DNA from: JAIESQ01 sp964495375
Lineage (GTDB): Bacteria; Planctomycetota; Planctomycetia; Pirellulales; JAEUIK01
Assembly: GCA_964495375.1 (NCBI GenBank)
Contig: CAZBWM010000032.1
Location: 1-64,000 of the forward strand
Reading direction: 5' to 3'
Length of the DNA stretch: 64,000 nucleotides
The position numbers were made by a program, and so were the translations under genes. Below the pieces are notes generated by a model. It saw only the letters and a list, made by a program, of their open reading frames with translations. It searched no databases and was not told the DNA's origin. Below, piece by piece: positions 34,926-44,694 of the stretch. Each line of letters begins with the position of its first letter. Within the stretch, counting starts at the first letter, position 1.

Positions 34926-37900
34926 ATGGACGAAGTTCGAGAGCGTATCCAAGACGACCTGCGCGGCCTGCTCGAAGGGACCGTCTACGCCGACGACGTC
35001 ACGCTGCAACTCTACGCGACCGACGCCAGCATCTACCAGATTCGGCCGTCGGCCGTTGTCTGCCCGCGCAGCGTGGCCGATGTCGTGGCCGTCGTGCGCT
35101 ACGCCGGTGAAAACCAACTGCCGATTCACGCTCGCGGCGCCGGCACCGGGCTGGCCGGCGAATCGCTCGGACCGGGCCTGGTGCTCGACTTCTCGCGCTT
35201 CATGCGCCGCCTGGTGAGTGTCGACGACGACAGCGTTCGCGTGCAGCCGGGCCTGGTGCTCGAACGTTTGAATCAGCAGCTCTACGGCCGGCAGCGCTGC
35301 TTCGGCCCCGATCCCGCGATGAGCCACGTGACCACGATGGGGAGCGTGATCGCCATCGACGCCGCGGGGAGCCACTGGTTGCGCTATGGCTCGGCGCGGC
35401 GGCACATCCGTAGCCTGCAGGTGGTGCTGGCCGACGGCTCGGTCCTGGAAGTCGGCCGCGAACCAACCGACGGCGAGATCAGCGGCGGGGCCAACGCCCG
35501 CAAGCGCGAACTGGTCGCCGACTTGGCGACCGTCCTGGAAAGGCACGCCGAAGCGATCAAACGCCAACGCACCCGCAGCCTGGTGAATCGCTCGGGCTAC
35601 GCACTCGGCGGCATGCTGGTCAATGGTCAGCTCGATGTCGCCAAATTGCTCTGCGGTTCGGAAGGGACGCTGGCCTTGGTGACCGAGGCCACGCTCGACA
35701 TTCAACCGCTGCCGCGTCAGCGTGGCGTGGCGTTGTTGTTCTTCGATCGTCTGGAGGCGGCCGCCCGCGCCGTTAGCGAGATTGTGCCGCTGGGGCCCAG
35801 CGCCTGCGACCTGATGGATCGCCGGCACTTGTCGCTGGCGCGCGAGCACGAGCCGCGCTTCGAGAAGCTGATACCCAGCAATGCCGAGGCCGTGCTGATT
35901 GTCGAGCAACAAGCCGACACCGCGGCCGAAGTCCGCGACGGGCTGCGGCGGATCATCGACCAAACGCGTCGCCGGCGGATGGCCTTCGATGCCCGCCAGG
36001 CGTTCGATCGCGACGACATCGAGCTGTTCTGGCAACTGGCGCATCGCGTCGTGCCGACACTGTATCGCCTGCGAGGTTCGTCGCGCGCGGTGCCGTTCGT
36101 TGAGGATATCGCGGTCCCTCCCGACGCCCTGCCCGGCTTTCTCACCGAGATGCAGAACGTGCTGAAGCGGCATCTGGTCACCGCATCGCTATATGGACAC
36201 GCGGGGCACGGGCAGTTGCACTTGCGGCCGTTTTTAGATCTGGCCGAGCCGGCCAGCATCGACACCATGCGCCGCCTGGCCAGTGATTTGTACGATGCCG
36301 TGCTGGCTGTCGGCGGCACCATCAGCGGCGAACACGGCGACGGGCTGAGCCGCACCAGCTTCGTTCGCCGGCAATACGGAGAGCTGTATCCGGTGTTCGC
36401 TGAAATCAAGCGCGTCTTCGATCCGCGGAATCTGCTCAACCCCGGCAAGGTGATCGGCGACGATCCCGAGTTGCTGACAAAGAATTTGCGACCGCTGCCG
36501 ACCATCGCGCCGCCGGTTGAGCAATCGCCCGTTGAAGTCACAATTCCGCAGCCCACGGCCGTCGAGCTTGCCACTGAGCTTGTCGCGGCCGCTCCCGTCG
36601 CACCGCAGGTCGTCGAGCTGCAACTGTCGTGGAATCTCGAACAGATGGCCGAGGTCGCCGGTTCGTGCAACGGCTGTGGATCGTGCCGATCGCAGGCGTC
36701 CGACGTGCGGATGTGCCCGATCTTTCGCTACGCGCCGGCCGAGGATGCGTCTCCCCGCGCGAAAGCGAACCTGATGCGCGGCGTCGTGACCGGCGAGATG
36801 GCGGCCGACACCCTGGCCACGCACGAAGCCAAGGCCGTGGCCGATCTCTGCGTCCACTGCCATCAGTGCCGGCTCGAGTGCCCGGCCAACGTCGACATCC
36901 CGCGGCTGATGCTCGAAGCCAAAGCCTCGTACGTGGCCGTGCACGGATTGCACTTTCGCGATTGGGTCTTCGCGCGGATCGATGCGGTCAGCGCGCTGGG
37001 GCATCGCCTGGCCCCCTTGGCCAATCGCCTGGTCGGTAATCGACAGGCACGCTGGCTGGCCGAGCGCTTGTTGGGCATCGCCCGAGCGCGAAAGGCGCCG
37101 CGCTTCGCCCGGCAGACGTTTCTCGATCGCGCGCGGCGTCGCGGGCTGACGCGCCCCACCCGGCGAACCGGACCCAAAGTGTTGTACTTCGTCGACACTT
37201 ATGCGAACTATCACGACCCGCAACTGGCCGACGCGCTCGTGGCGGTCTTCGAGCACAACACGATCGCGGTCTACGTCCACCCCGAGCAGCGGGCCAGCGG
37301 CATGTCGCTAATCGCGGCCGGCGCGCTCGAGCAAGCGCGCGCCGTCGCCACGCAGCACGTGCGGATGCTGGCCGAAGCCGTGCGACAGGGCTTCAGCATC
37401 GTGGCCACCGAACCGGCCGCGGCGCTCGCCCTCACTTGGGAATACCCGGCGCTATTAAACGATGAAGACTCGCGCCTGGTCGCCGACAACACCAGCGAAG
37501 CGTGTGACTACCTTGCGAAGCTGCACCGCTCCGGCAAGCTTGCCCTCGATTTGGCCCCGGTGAACGCCAGCGTCGGCTATCATCTCCCTTGTCATCTGCG
37601 GGCATTAGGGGTCGGCAGCCCCGGCGAGGCCCTGCTGCGATTGATCCCGGCGCTACGCTTGCAGCGCATCGACAAGGGCTGCTCCGGCATGGCTGGGACG
37701 TTCGGGCTGCGGCAGGAGAACTTTCGCAACAGCCTACGCGCCGGCATCGGGCTCATTAGCGCCGTGCGCGACCGCGCAATTCAGGTCGGCGCCACCGAGT
37801 GCAGCGCCTGCAAATTACAAATGGAACAAGGGACCACCAAGCCGACGATCCATCCGCTGAAACTGCTGGCCCTGTCGTACGGCTTGATGCCCGAGGTGGC

Positions 37901-37943
37901 TTCGCTGTTGTCGCGCCGCAGCGGCGAGCTGGTGGTAACGTAG
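34926..37943 (+). CDS. Fused FAD-linked/Fe-S 2-hydroxyacid dehydrogenase (YdiJ-like)
   Basis: A 1005-residue fusion like the YdiJ-type D-2-hydroxyglutarate/D-lactate dehydrogenases. The N-terminal FAD-binding PCMH domain (GAGTGLAGESLGPGLVLDFSR), with the FAD-oxidase C domain ending HGDGLSRTSF, is followed by two [4Fe-4S]-type clusters: CNGCGSC from residue 581 and CVHCHQC from residue 642. A C-terminal CCG-domain part then contains YHLPCHLRALG and KGCSGMAGTFG. It oxidises D-2-hydroxyacids and passes electrons to a quinone or another carrier. A Pro/Val-rich linker (about 525-565) separates the halves. Cytoplasmic, probably membrane-attached. Confidence 0.92.
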   Translation: MDEVRERIQDDLRGLLEGTVYADDVTLQLYATDASIYQIRPSAVVCPRSVADVVAVVRYAGENQLPIHARGAGTGLAGESLGPGLVLDFSRFMRRLVSVDDDSVRVQPGLVLERLNQQLYGRQRCFGPDPAMSHVTTMGSVIAIDAAGSHWLRYGSARRHIRSLQVVLADGSVLEVGREPTDGEISGGANARKRELVADLATVLERHAEAIKRQRTRSLVNRSGYALGGMLVNGQLDVAKLLCGSEGTLALVTEATLDIQPLPRQRGVALLFFDRLEAAARAVSEIVPLGPSACDLMDRRHLSLAREHEPRFEKLIPSNAEAVLIVEQQADTAAEVRDGLRRIIDQTRRRRMAFDARQAFDRDDIELFWQLAHRVVPTLYRLRGSSRAVPFVEDIAVPPDALPGFLTEMQNVLKRHLVTASLYGHAGHGQLHLRPFLDLAEPASIDTMRRLASDLYDAVLAVGGTISGEHGDGLSRTSFVRRQYGELYPVFAEIKRVFDPRNLLNPGKVIGDDPELLTKNLRPLPTIAPPVEQSPVEVTIPQPTAVELATELVAAAPVAPQVVELQLSWNLEQMAEVAGSCNGCGSCRSQASDVRMCPIFRYAPAEDASPRAKANLMRGVVTGEMAADTLATHEAKAVADLCVHCHQCRLECPANVDIPRLMLEAKASYVAVHGLHFRDWVFARIDAVSALGHRLAPLANRLVGNRQARWLAERLLGIARARKAPRFARQTFLDRARRRGLTRPTRRTGPKVLYFVDTYANYHDPQLADALVAVFEHNTIAVYVHPEQRASGMSLIAAGALEQARAVATQHVRMLAEAVRQGFSIVATEPAAALALTWEYPALLNDEDSRLVADNTSEACDYLAKLHRSGKLALDLAPVNASVGYHLPCHLRALGVGSPGEALLRLIPALRLQRIDKGCSGMAGTFGLRQENFRNSLRAGIGLISAVRDRAIQVGATECSACKLQMEQGTTKPTIHPLKLLALSYGLMPEVASLLSRRSGELVVT

Positions 37944-38025
37944 GAAACTGATGTATGTAGCCGACGTCCATGACCTCGGGGGCATTGCAGAGAGAGCCAA
38001 AGACGCTGCATTGAGACCGAACGTT

Positions 38026-38056
<31 letters not shown>

Positions 38057-38146
38057 AGGTTGGACGAAGCGTAGTGGCCAGGGTCTGGTTGAGTCTGGCC
38101 CCTGCCCTCGGCGACGTTAGTTCTGCAACGGGTTTTCAATAAGTCG

Positions 38147-38392
38147 ATGAAAGTCACCATCAAACTCTTTGCCGTGGCGCGCGAGCTGGCGGGCCGTAGT
38201 GAACTGGAAGTCGAAGTAGCCGACGGCGCGACCATCGCCGATTTGCGGCGCGCGCTAGCGACTAGCGAACCGCGATTAAGCACGGTGCTCGCGCACGCCC
38301 ACTTCGCGGTCGATTCGCAATACGCGACCGATGCCACGCCGATTTCTGCAGCCAGCGAACTGGCCCTGATCCCGCCCGTCAGTGGTGGGTGA
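38147..38392 (+). CDS. moaD: MoaD-like molybdopterin synthase small subunit
   Basis: The 81-residue ubiquitin-like sulfur carrier ends in the essential Gly-Gly (IPPVSGG). The beta-grasp start MKVTIKLFAVARELAGRSELEVEV is typical. MoaD donates sulfur in molybdopterin formation with MoaE; no MoaE or other moa gene is seen in this window. No clear ribosome site. A repeat cluster flanks it on both sides. Confidence 0.9.
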   Translation: MKVTIKLFAVARELAGRSELEVEVADGATIADLRRALATSEPRLSTVLAHAHFAVDSQYATDATPISAASELALIPPVSGG

Positions 38393-38430
38393 GTGCGTGA
38401 TTGCTACGAGCAGTGTGTGCATTAGGGTGC

Positions 38431-38488
38431 CACTGCTTGCCGGCAGAATGAGGGCGAAGCTTGCTGATGCTCGCGCCGGCAAGCAGTG
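38431..38488. repeat. Long hairpin, 14-bp stem with 30-base loop
   Basis: The arms 38431-38444 and 38475-38488 are perfect complements (CACTGCTTGCCGGC). The preceding GGGTGC and CACTGCT are shared with the 38026 palindrome. It lies just after moaD. Confidence 0.8.
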
Positions 38489-38515
38489 CTGACATCGTGC
38501 GCGGGGCCGCGCCAG

Positions 38516-38592
38516 GGGGACGGGAGTCGTTTCCGGGCAACGACCAAGAACACATCGACGACGAAGACCGGAAACGACTCCCGTCCCCTTTT
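38516..38592. repeat. Long hairpin, 21-bp stem with 31-base loop, followed by TTTT
   Basis: The arms 38516-38536 and 38568-38588 are perfect reverse complements with core GGGAGTCGTTTCC, and TTTT follows at 38589-38592. It lies between convergent moaD and the aldehyde dehydrogenase gene, so it could also terminate moaD transcripts. It is a member of the family also at 40.4 and 43.4 kb. Confidence 0.85.
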
Positions 38593-38660
38593 GGGTTGCC
38601 GCGGCGTTACAGGTCGAGGCTTCATTCGGCGCCTCCGTCGTGAATGCGCACGCTTGACCG

Positions 38661-40133
38661 TCAATTCAAGCTCACCGTGACGGTCTTCGTTTCGGTGTAA
38701 GCGTCGAGCCCCTTCTCCCCCAGCTCGCGCCCCATGCCCGACATCTTGAAACCGCCGAACGGCGCGGCCGCGTCGAACACGTCGTAGCAGTTGATCCAGA
38801 CGGTGCCGGCCTTGATCGCGGCGGCCAGGCGATGGGCCTTGGCGATGTCGCGCGTCCAGACGGCGGCTGCCAGGCCATACGTCGTGTTGTTCGCGCGCCG
38901 TACGATCTCGTCAATATCCTTGAACCGCAGCACCGAGAGCACCGGGCCAAAGATCTCGTCCTTGGCGATCGCCATGTCGTCGCGCACTTCGCCGAACAAG
39001 GTCGGCTCGATGAAGTAGCCGCGGTTGCCGTGGCGCTTGCCTCCCGACAGGCACTTGGCCCCCTCCTTGGTGCCGCGCTCGATGTAGCCCATGATCTTGT
39101 CGAACTGCGCCTGATCGACCTGCGGGCCTTGCTCGGTGGCGGGGTCGAGTGGGTCGCCGAGCTTGCGCGCCTTGTTCATGCTCACCAGCTTGTCGACGAA
39201 TTTGTCGTGTACCTTGTCTTCGACGAACAACCGGCTGCCGGCGCAGCAGCACTGCCCTTGGTTGAAGTAGAGCCCGAAGTGAGCCCCCATCGCCGCGGCA
39301 TCAAGATCGGCGTCGGCAAACACCACGTTGGGGCTCTTGCCGCCGAGTTCGAAGGTGAGCCGCTTGAGGGTCGGCGCGGCATCTTGCATGATGATTTGCG
39401 CTGTCCGGTATTCGCCGGTGAAGGCGATCTTGTCGACGTTCGGGTGCTTGACCAGCGCGGCGCCGGCCGTCGGGCCGTAACCCGGCACCACATTGATCAC
39501 GCCATCGGGGAAGCCCGCCTTCTGCGCCAACCGCGCCATCCGCAAGCAGGTGAGCGGCGTCTGCTCGGCCGGCTTCATCACCACGGTGCAGCCGGCGGCC
39601 AGCGCTGGGCCCCACTTCCAGGCAGCCATCAGCATCGGGAAGTTCCAGGGAATGATCTGCCCAGCCACACCCACGGGTTCGCGCCGCGTGTAGGTGAAGT
39701 ACTCTCCGCGAATGGGGATCGTTTGGCCGTGAATCTTGTCGGCAAAGCCGGCGTAGTATCGCAGGCAGTCGATCACCAGCGGGAGATCGGCGCCGCGGCT
39801 GTCGCGGATCGGCTTGCCGTTGTCGAGCGTTTCGAGCGCGGCCAGTTCCTCGGCGTTTTCTTCGATCAAGTCGGCCAGCTTGTAGAGCAGCCGGCCTCGA
39901 TCGCGCGCGTCCATCCGCCCCCAGGGGCCTTGCTCGAGCGCATGGCGGGCTGCCTTGACGGCCAGGTCGACGTCGGCCGCGTCTCCTTCGGCCACTTGGG
40001 CGATTACTTCTTCGGTGGCTGGGTTGACGGTCTCAAACGTGCGGCCACTCACGGCCGGCGTCCAGCGACCCCCGATGAAGCACTCCGTCTGGTGGATGCG
40101 TGGCAGCTTGGTCGGTTCGACGAGTGTGGCCAT
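38661..40133 (-). CDS. NAD(P)-dependent aldehyde dehydrogenase
   Basis: A 490-residue ALDH-superfamily enzyme with the ribosome site GGAGGGATCA upstream. The general-base Glu region FELGGKSPN (E262) and the catalytic cysteine in GQCCCAGSR (C296) are intact, as are IIPWNFPMLM (substrate/NAD entry) and the C-terminal GGFKMSGMGRELGEKGLDAY. It is close to aldehyde dehydrogenases of the ALDH1/2 type. The substrate is not deducible. Upstream (40134-40618) is a divergent region shared with a hybrid kinase. Confidence 0.94.
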   Translation of the reverse strand: MATLVEPTKLPRIHQTECFIGGRWTPAVSGRTFETVNPATEEVIAQVAEGDAADVDLAVKAARHALEQGPWGRMDARDRGRLLYKLADLIEENAEELAALETLDNGKPIRDSRGADLPLVIDCLRYYAGFADKIHGQTIPIRGEYFTYTRREPVGVAGQIIPWNFPMLMAAWKWGPALAAGCTVVMKPAEQTPLTCLRMARLAQKAGFPDGVINVVPGYGPTAGAALVKHPNVDKIAFTGEYRTAQIIMQDAAPTLKRLTFELGGKSPNVVFADADLDAAAMGAHFGLYFNQGQCCCAGSRLFVEDKVHDKFVDKLVSMNKARKLGDPLDPATEQGPQVDQAQFDKIMGYIERGTKEGAKCLSGGKRHGNRGYFIEPTLFGEVRDDMAIAKDEIFGPVLSVLRFKDIDEIVRRANNTTYGLAAAVWTRDIAKAHRLAAAIKAGTVWINCYDVFDAAAPFGGFKMSGMGRELGEKGLDAYTETKTVTVSLN

Positions 40134-40618
40134 GATCGTGATCCCTCCGCAAAGAATGATGGCGCGCGAGATGCCGCCGGGTGTACTACTATTCCCCTAC
40201 TGATACCCCCCACACGAGCGATGCGCTCAGGTTACGCGCTGCGTGCCAGCGCGGGGTGAACCGGCCGCCAGCAATGTCCGTTTCGTCGGCCTGCGATCGC
40301 GCCAAGAATTCTATCGCCGCCGAACTGCGGAAGCCAGCAAACCTGCCGCGACACTAGGCCGAGTGTGAGATCCGCATCCGATCGGGGTCAGGAACCGATT
40401 CCTGCGGTCGCTCGGCAAATCGAGGGTCTTTTCTGGAAACGGTTCCTGACACCGCTGGGGGCCGCGCACCAGCAGGGGCATCCCCCGCTGACTCGGCCGC
40501 GCAAGCCCACCGCCAATGCCCATCGGCTTTAGTCGCAACGGCAGGCATGGTAACCTTGGGCTGTCCTGGGGGGCATGTTTCGCTTTGCTAACTGTCGCGC
40601 CGAATTCTCGAGCTCGCC
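40134..40618. other. Divergent intergenic region with one long hairpin
   Basis: No gene supported in 485 bases between the ALDH (minus) and the hybrid kinase (plus). It holds the long inverted repeat 40387-40450. Promoters for both genes should lie here but none was clear. Confidence 0.5.
40387..40450. repeat. Long hairpin, 16-bp arms with 32-base loop
   Basis: The arms 40387-40402 and 40435-40450 pair at 15 of 16 positions (core AGGAACCGATTCC against AGGAACCGTTTCC). The location in a divergent promoter region argues against a terminator role for this copy. Confidence 0.8.
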
Positions 40619-43375
40619 ATGCCCAAGCGATCTAGCGCCGCGCAAGATTTGTTCGTGGCCGTCGTGGCGGTGCTTTCTGCCTGGCTGGCCCGCGTGCTGC
40701 TGGAACCCTTTGTCGGCGAACGCGTCCCTTTCATCACCTTTTTTCCTGCCGCGTTTGCCCTCGCCTGGTGGGGTGGTCTGCGGCCGACGCTCTGCCTGGC
40801 CGCCATCAGCGCGCCGCTGCTGACCTACTTTATCCTCGAGCCAAAATACGAGCTGGCGATCGCGCGTCCCGAATACCGTGTGGGGATGTTCATCTTCTTA
40901 ACTGTCGTGCTGGCCGCCGGCTGGCTCGGCGAGCAAATGCATGCCGCCCGGCGCCGCGCGGTGCAAGCCCGCGACGACGCCGTGGCCGACCGCGAGCGCT
41001 TGTGCGTGACGCTCGCGAGTATCGGCGACGGCGTGATCGTGACCGATCCGGCGGGGCGCGTGCTGTCGCTCAATACAGTGGCCGAGCAGCTCACCGGTTG
41101 GCGGCAGACTTCGGCCGCCTTCCAACCGATCGAGGAAGTCTTCCACATCATCAATGAAGACTCGCGCACAAAGGTTGAAAGCCCGTGTGCCAAAGTGTTG
41201 ACGACCGGTAAGGTCGTGGGCCTGGCGAATCACACGCTGTTGATCTCGCGCGATGGCAGCGAGCGACCGATCGACGACAGCGCTGCTCCCATCAAGGCGG
41301 AGAACGGCGAGTTGCTCGGCGTGGTCGTCGTGTTTCGCGACGTGACCGAGAAGCGCGCGGCCGACCGCGCCCTAGCACGCAGCGAGCGCAACCTGGCCGA
41401 CTTTTTCGAGAACGCCGCCGTTGGCTTGCAATGGGTCAGCCCCGATGGCACGATCCTCCGCGCCAACCGGGCCAATTACGAACTGCTGGGCTATACCGAG
41501 GAAACGTACGTCGGCCGCAAAGTCTGGGAGTTCCACGCCGAGCGCTCCGCCATCGACGACATTCTCTGTCGCCTCCAGGCGGGCGAGACCATCAACAGCT
41601 ACGAAGCCACGCTCCGCCATCGCGACGGCTCGCTACGGCACGTACTCATCACGTCGAACGTCCTCTGGGAGGATGGCCGTTTCGTCCATAGCCGCTGCTT
41701 CACGCGCGATATCACCGCGCGCAAGCGGGCCGAGGAAGGGCTCGGCTTTCTGGTCGATGCCACGACGACGCTGGCGGCCATCGTCGATCGACGCAGCGCC
41801 CTGGAACGTGCGGCCCGCATCACGATCCCCTACCTGGCCGATTACGCGGTGCTGACGATGGTCGGGCCCGAACGGCAGATCGAGTTTCAGGCCAGCGCCC
41901 ATCGCGATGCCGCGCAAGAGACCCGGCTCACGGCGCTGCTCAATCGTTTTCCGCTCAACTGGAATTCCCCGTCGCTGGTCGTCAGCGCGCTCACCTCGGG
42001 CAAGTCGCAGCACGTGCCCGACCTCTCGTCGGCCTTGCTCGGCACGCTGGTGCAGTCCGACGAGCATCGCACGGCTGCGGCGGCCCTCAGCCCGCGCTCG
42101 GCGATCGTGGTGCCGCTGGTGATTCGCGAGCGCATCATCGGCGCGCTAAGCCTGGTGATGTCGGAATCGCAGCGCCGCTATTCCGCCCAGGATTTGCAAC
42201 TGGCTGAGGAGTTCGCCCGACGAGTCTCGACGGCGATCGACAACTCGCAGTTGCTGCATTCGCTGCAGGAAACCAACCGCCAGAAGGATGAGTTCCTGGC
42301 GATGCTTGCTCACGAGCTGCGCAATCCGCTGGCCGCGATTCGCTATGCCGTGACGCTCGGTCAAATGTCGAGCGACGATACCGGCGAGGTCTACGAAATT
42401 GTCGAGCGCCAGGTCGAGAACCTCGCCCACCTGGTCGACGACTTGCTCGACGTCTCGCGGATCAGCCGCGACAAGATCAAGCTCGCCCGCGAGCACCTCG
42501 ACGCCCGCACCATCGTCGAGCGCGCGGCCGCCGCGGCCCGCCCGTTTGTCGAAGAAAAACAGCACGCGTTGAAGCTCGACATCTCACCGCAGGCGATGCC
42601 GCTGTTCGTCGACCCCACCCGGGCCGAGCAAATCGTCGGCAACCTGCTGGCCAACGCCGCCAAGTTCACGCCCCCCGAGGGGCGCATCACCCTACGCGCC
42701 TATCCCGAAGATGATCAGTGTGTCATCCGCGTGACCGATAATGGGGTGGGACTTCCGCCTGAAATGCTGGCCCGCGTCTTCGAGCTGTTTGCCCAGGCCG
42801 ATCGGTCGCTCGATCGCTCGGCGGGTGGACTCGGCATCGGGTTGACTGTCGCCCGCCGACTCGCCGAGATGCACGGTGGCAGCATCACCGCCACGAGCGC
42901 GGGTTTGGGCCTGGGGGCCGAGTTCACCGTGCGTTTACCACTCGTGCCAGCCCCCGCTGAAGGTGAAACGCCGCTCCCAGCCGATAGCGCTCCTGTTACC
43001 GCGCAGAAGATTCTCGTCGTCGACGACAACCGCGACACGGCCCGCACCGCGGCCCTGCTGCTCGAAGCTACGGGTCACGAAGTGCAAACTGCCCACGACG
43101 GGCCCACGGCGCTGGAGATCGCCCGGCAGTTCCGCCCGCAGTCGATTCTGCTCGACATCGGCCTGCCGGGGCTCAACGGCTATGAAGTCGCCCGCACGTT
43201 GCGCAGCGAGGGCTTCGAGCAAACCGTGATCGTGGCCATTTCGGGCTATGGTCAGGCCGAGGATCGCCAGCGCTCGCGCGAAGCTGGCTTCGACCACCAC
43301 CTGGTCAAGCCGGTCAATCATCGCGTGCTGCTCGATGTGCTGCGCGCGGGGCGCACGTCGAGCATCGGCAGCTAG
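40619..43375 (+). CDS. Hybrid sensor histidine kinase (DUF4118-PAS-PAS-GAF-HisKA-HATPase-REC)
   Basis: A 918-residue membrane kinase. The N-terminal 100 residues form KdpD-like (DUF4118) transmembrane helices. Then come two PAS domains (about 125-245 and 260-380), a GAF domain (about 380-540), HisKA with the phosphoacceptor H565 in LAHELRNPL, an HATPase domain (DNGVGLPPEM, GLGIGLTVARR) and a receiver with D846 in LLDIGLPG. There is no output DNA-binding domain, so phosphate probably goes to another protein. The PAS/GAF ligand is unknown. Confidence 0.94.
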   Translation: MPKRSSAAQDLFVAVVAVLSAWLARVLLEPFVGERVPFITFFPAAFALAWWGGLRPTLCLAAISAPLLTYFILEPKYELAIARPEYRVGMFIFLTVVLAAGWLGEQMHAARRRAVQARDDAVADRERLCVTLASIGDGVIVTDPAGRVLSLNTVAEQLTGWRQTSAAFQPIEEVFHIINEDSRTKVESPCAKVLTTGKVVGLANHTLLISRDGSERPIDDSAAPIKAENGELLGVVVVFRDVTEKRAADRALARSERNLADFFENAAVGLQWVSPDGTILRANRANYELLGYTEETYVGRKVWEFHAERSAIDDILCRLQAGETINSYEATLRHRDGSLRHVLITSNVLWEDGRFVHSRCFTRDITARKRAEEGLGFLVDATTTLAAIVDRRSALERAARITIPYLADYAVLTMVGPERQIEFQASAHRDAAQETRLTALLNRFPLNWNSPSLVVSALTSGKSQHVPDLSSALLGTLVQSDEHRTAAAALSPRSAIVVPLVIRERIIGALSLVMSESQRRYSAQDLQLAEEFARRVSTAIDNSQLLHSLQETNRQKDEFLAMLAHELRNPLAAIRYAVTLGQMSSDDTGEVYEIVERQVENLAHLVDDLLDVSRISRDKIKLAREHLDARTIVERAAAAARPFVEEKQHALKLDISPQAMPLFVDPTRAEQIVGNLLANAAKFTPPEGRITLRAYPEDDQCVIRVTDNGVGLPPEMLARVFELFAQADRSLDRSAGGLGIGLTVARRLAEMHGGSITATSAGLGLGAEFTVRLPLVPAPAEGETPLPADSAPVTAQKILVVDDNRDTARTAALLLEATGHEVQTAHDGPTALEIARQFRPQSILLDIGLPGLNGYEVARTLRSEGFEQTVIVAISGYGQAEDRQRSREAGFDHHLVKPVNHRVLLDVLRAGRTSSIGS

Positions 43376-43395
43376 CATGCCAGTGCGCGGGATGG

Positions 43396-43476
43396 CCGAA
43401 CGGTGCCGGGAACCGATTCCATTAACGCACGATAATTGGTGCGCGGTTGCGGGAGTCGGTTCCTGGCACCGTTCGG
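43396..43476. repeat. Long hairpin, 25-base arms with 31-base loop
   Basis: The arms 43396-43420 and 43452-43476 pair at 23 of 25 positions, core GGGAACCGATTCC and AGGAACCGACTCC. It lies between the hybrid kinase stop and the SYLF gene. The loop contains a nested GCAC/GTGC hairpin. Confidence 0.85.
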
Positions 43477-43598
43477 AGGTACGGTTCGGAGGCCCGTTTC
43501 GATCGAGACCGCCCCGCCAACTGATCTTGTCTCGCCAGGCTCCGCTGTGCTATCAGTATGCCTCCTGCCTTGGACCCCCTCCGTGCGAAAGGAAGCGC

Positions 43599-44558
43599 AT
43601 GCGCACCCTCGGTCTCGCCACCTGGCTCTCGCGATTCGTCCCCTCGCTCGCCGCTACTTCGGTCATACTATTGTCGGCGCCCGCCGCCGCGCAATTCGCG
43701 CAGCAGCCAGTGACACAGCAGCCTGCCCCACAGCAACCAGCCGCGCAACAACCCGTGGCCCAGCCTGGCGCCGTGCCCTATGCGCCGCAGGCCCCCGCGC
43801 CGCAGTTCCAGTTTCAATCGCGCGAGGCGATCATCGTCGGCAAAGCGACCGAAGTGCTCCGCGCTTTCGCCGGGATGACGATCCGGCAGATTCCGCCTGC
43901 CATGCTGGTCGAAGCCGAAGCGGTGATTGTTGTGCCCGAGCTGATCAAGGCCGGTTTCATCATCGGCGGTCGGCATGGTCGCGGTGTGCTGTTGACGCGC
44001 GATCAAAACCGCCAGTGGAGCAACCCGCTTTTCCTCACCATCACTGGCGGGAGCGTCGGCTGGCAAGCCGGCGTGCAATCGACCGACATCGTGCTCGTGT
44101 TCCGTACGCGCAAGGGGCTCGACAGCATGTTGCGCGGTGAAGCCTTCACGTTGGGTGCCGACGCCGGCGTGGCCATCGGCCCGGTTGGCCGTCGGGCGGA
44201 AGCCGCCACAAACGCGCGGCTGGGCGCTGAGATCTATTCCTATTCACGCAGCCGCGGTTTGTTCGCCGGCGTGTCGGTCGAAGGTTCTGAAGTGCGGATC
44301 GACGTGGCCGGAAGCGCCGGCTACTACGGACTGCCGATCGGCTCGCCCGACACGATTCTTAACGGGAGCTACGAGCGCACGCCCGAGGGGGCGTTACAAT
44401 TGCGTAGCATGCTGACGACCGCGTCGACTCCCCCCGCGCAGGCCGCGCAGCCAGGGCAGGTAGTGCCCGACGGTCAGGCCCCGCCTTTGGTGCCGCTGAA
44501 TCAGCCGCCGGCCGGCACGCCCGCCGTGGTACCAGGCCCCGCGCCGGGCGGGCGTTAG
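43599..44558 (+). CDS. Secreted SYLF/YSC84-domain lipid-binding protein
   Basis: The start is fixed by GAAAGGAAG six bases upstream. The 319-residue protein has a signal peptide (VPSLAATSVILLSAPAAA), a Gln/Pro/Ala-rich segment (about 35-70) and a SYLF (YSC84) domain with FAGMTIRQIPPAML, VVPELIKAGFIIGG, ITGGSVGWQAGVQ and a Tyr/Ser-rich ending EIYSYSRSRGLFAGVSVEGSE. SYLF proteins bind phospholipids; the signal suggests an envelope role here. The C-terminus is Pro-rich. Confidence 0.9.
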   Translation: MRTLGLATWLSRFVPSLAATSVILLSAPAAAQFAQQPVTQQPAPQQPAAQQPVAQPGAVPYAPQAPAPQFQFQSREAIIVGKATEVLRAFAGMTIRQIPPAMLVEAEAVIVVPELIKAGFIIGGRHGRGVLLTRDQNRQWSNPLFLTITGGSVGWQAGVQSTDIVLVFRTRKGLDSMLRGEAFTLGADAGVAIGPVGRRAEAATNARLGAEIYSYSRSRGLFAGVSVEGSEVRIDVAGSAGYYGLPIGSPDTILNGSYERTPEGALQLRSMLTTASTPPAQAAQPGQVVPDGQAPPLVPLNQPPAGTPAVVPGPAPGGR

Positions 44559-44694
44559 CGCGAACGCATGTGATCTCGATCTGGAATTCGCGCGACACTG
44601 AATTCGCCACGGGCTTTGCCCAATACTGCCTGGCAATGATCTTCACCGGATCTTCACTTGCGCCCGGCACGAGAATCGCGCATGTTCATCAGGC

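Noticed and set aside
34647..36173. Minus-strand open frame of 508 codons opposite the YdiJ-like gene
   Set aside because: Antisense to FAD-domain coding sequence; no recognisable fold.
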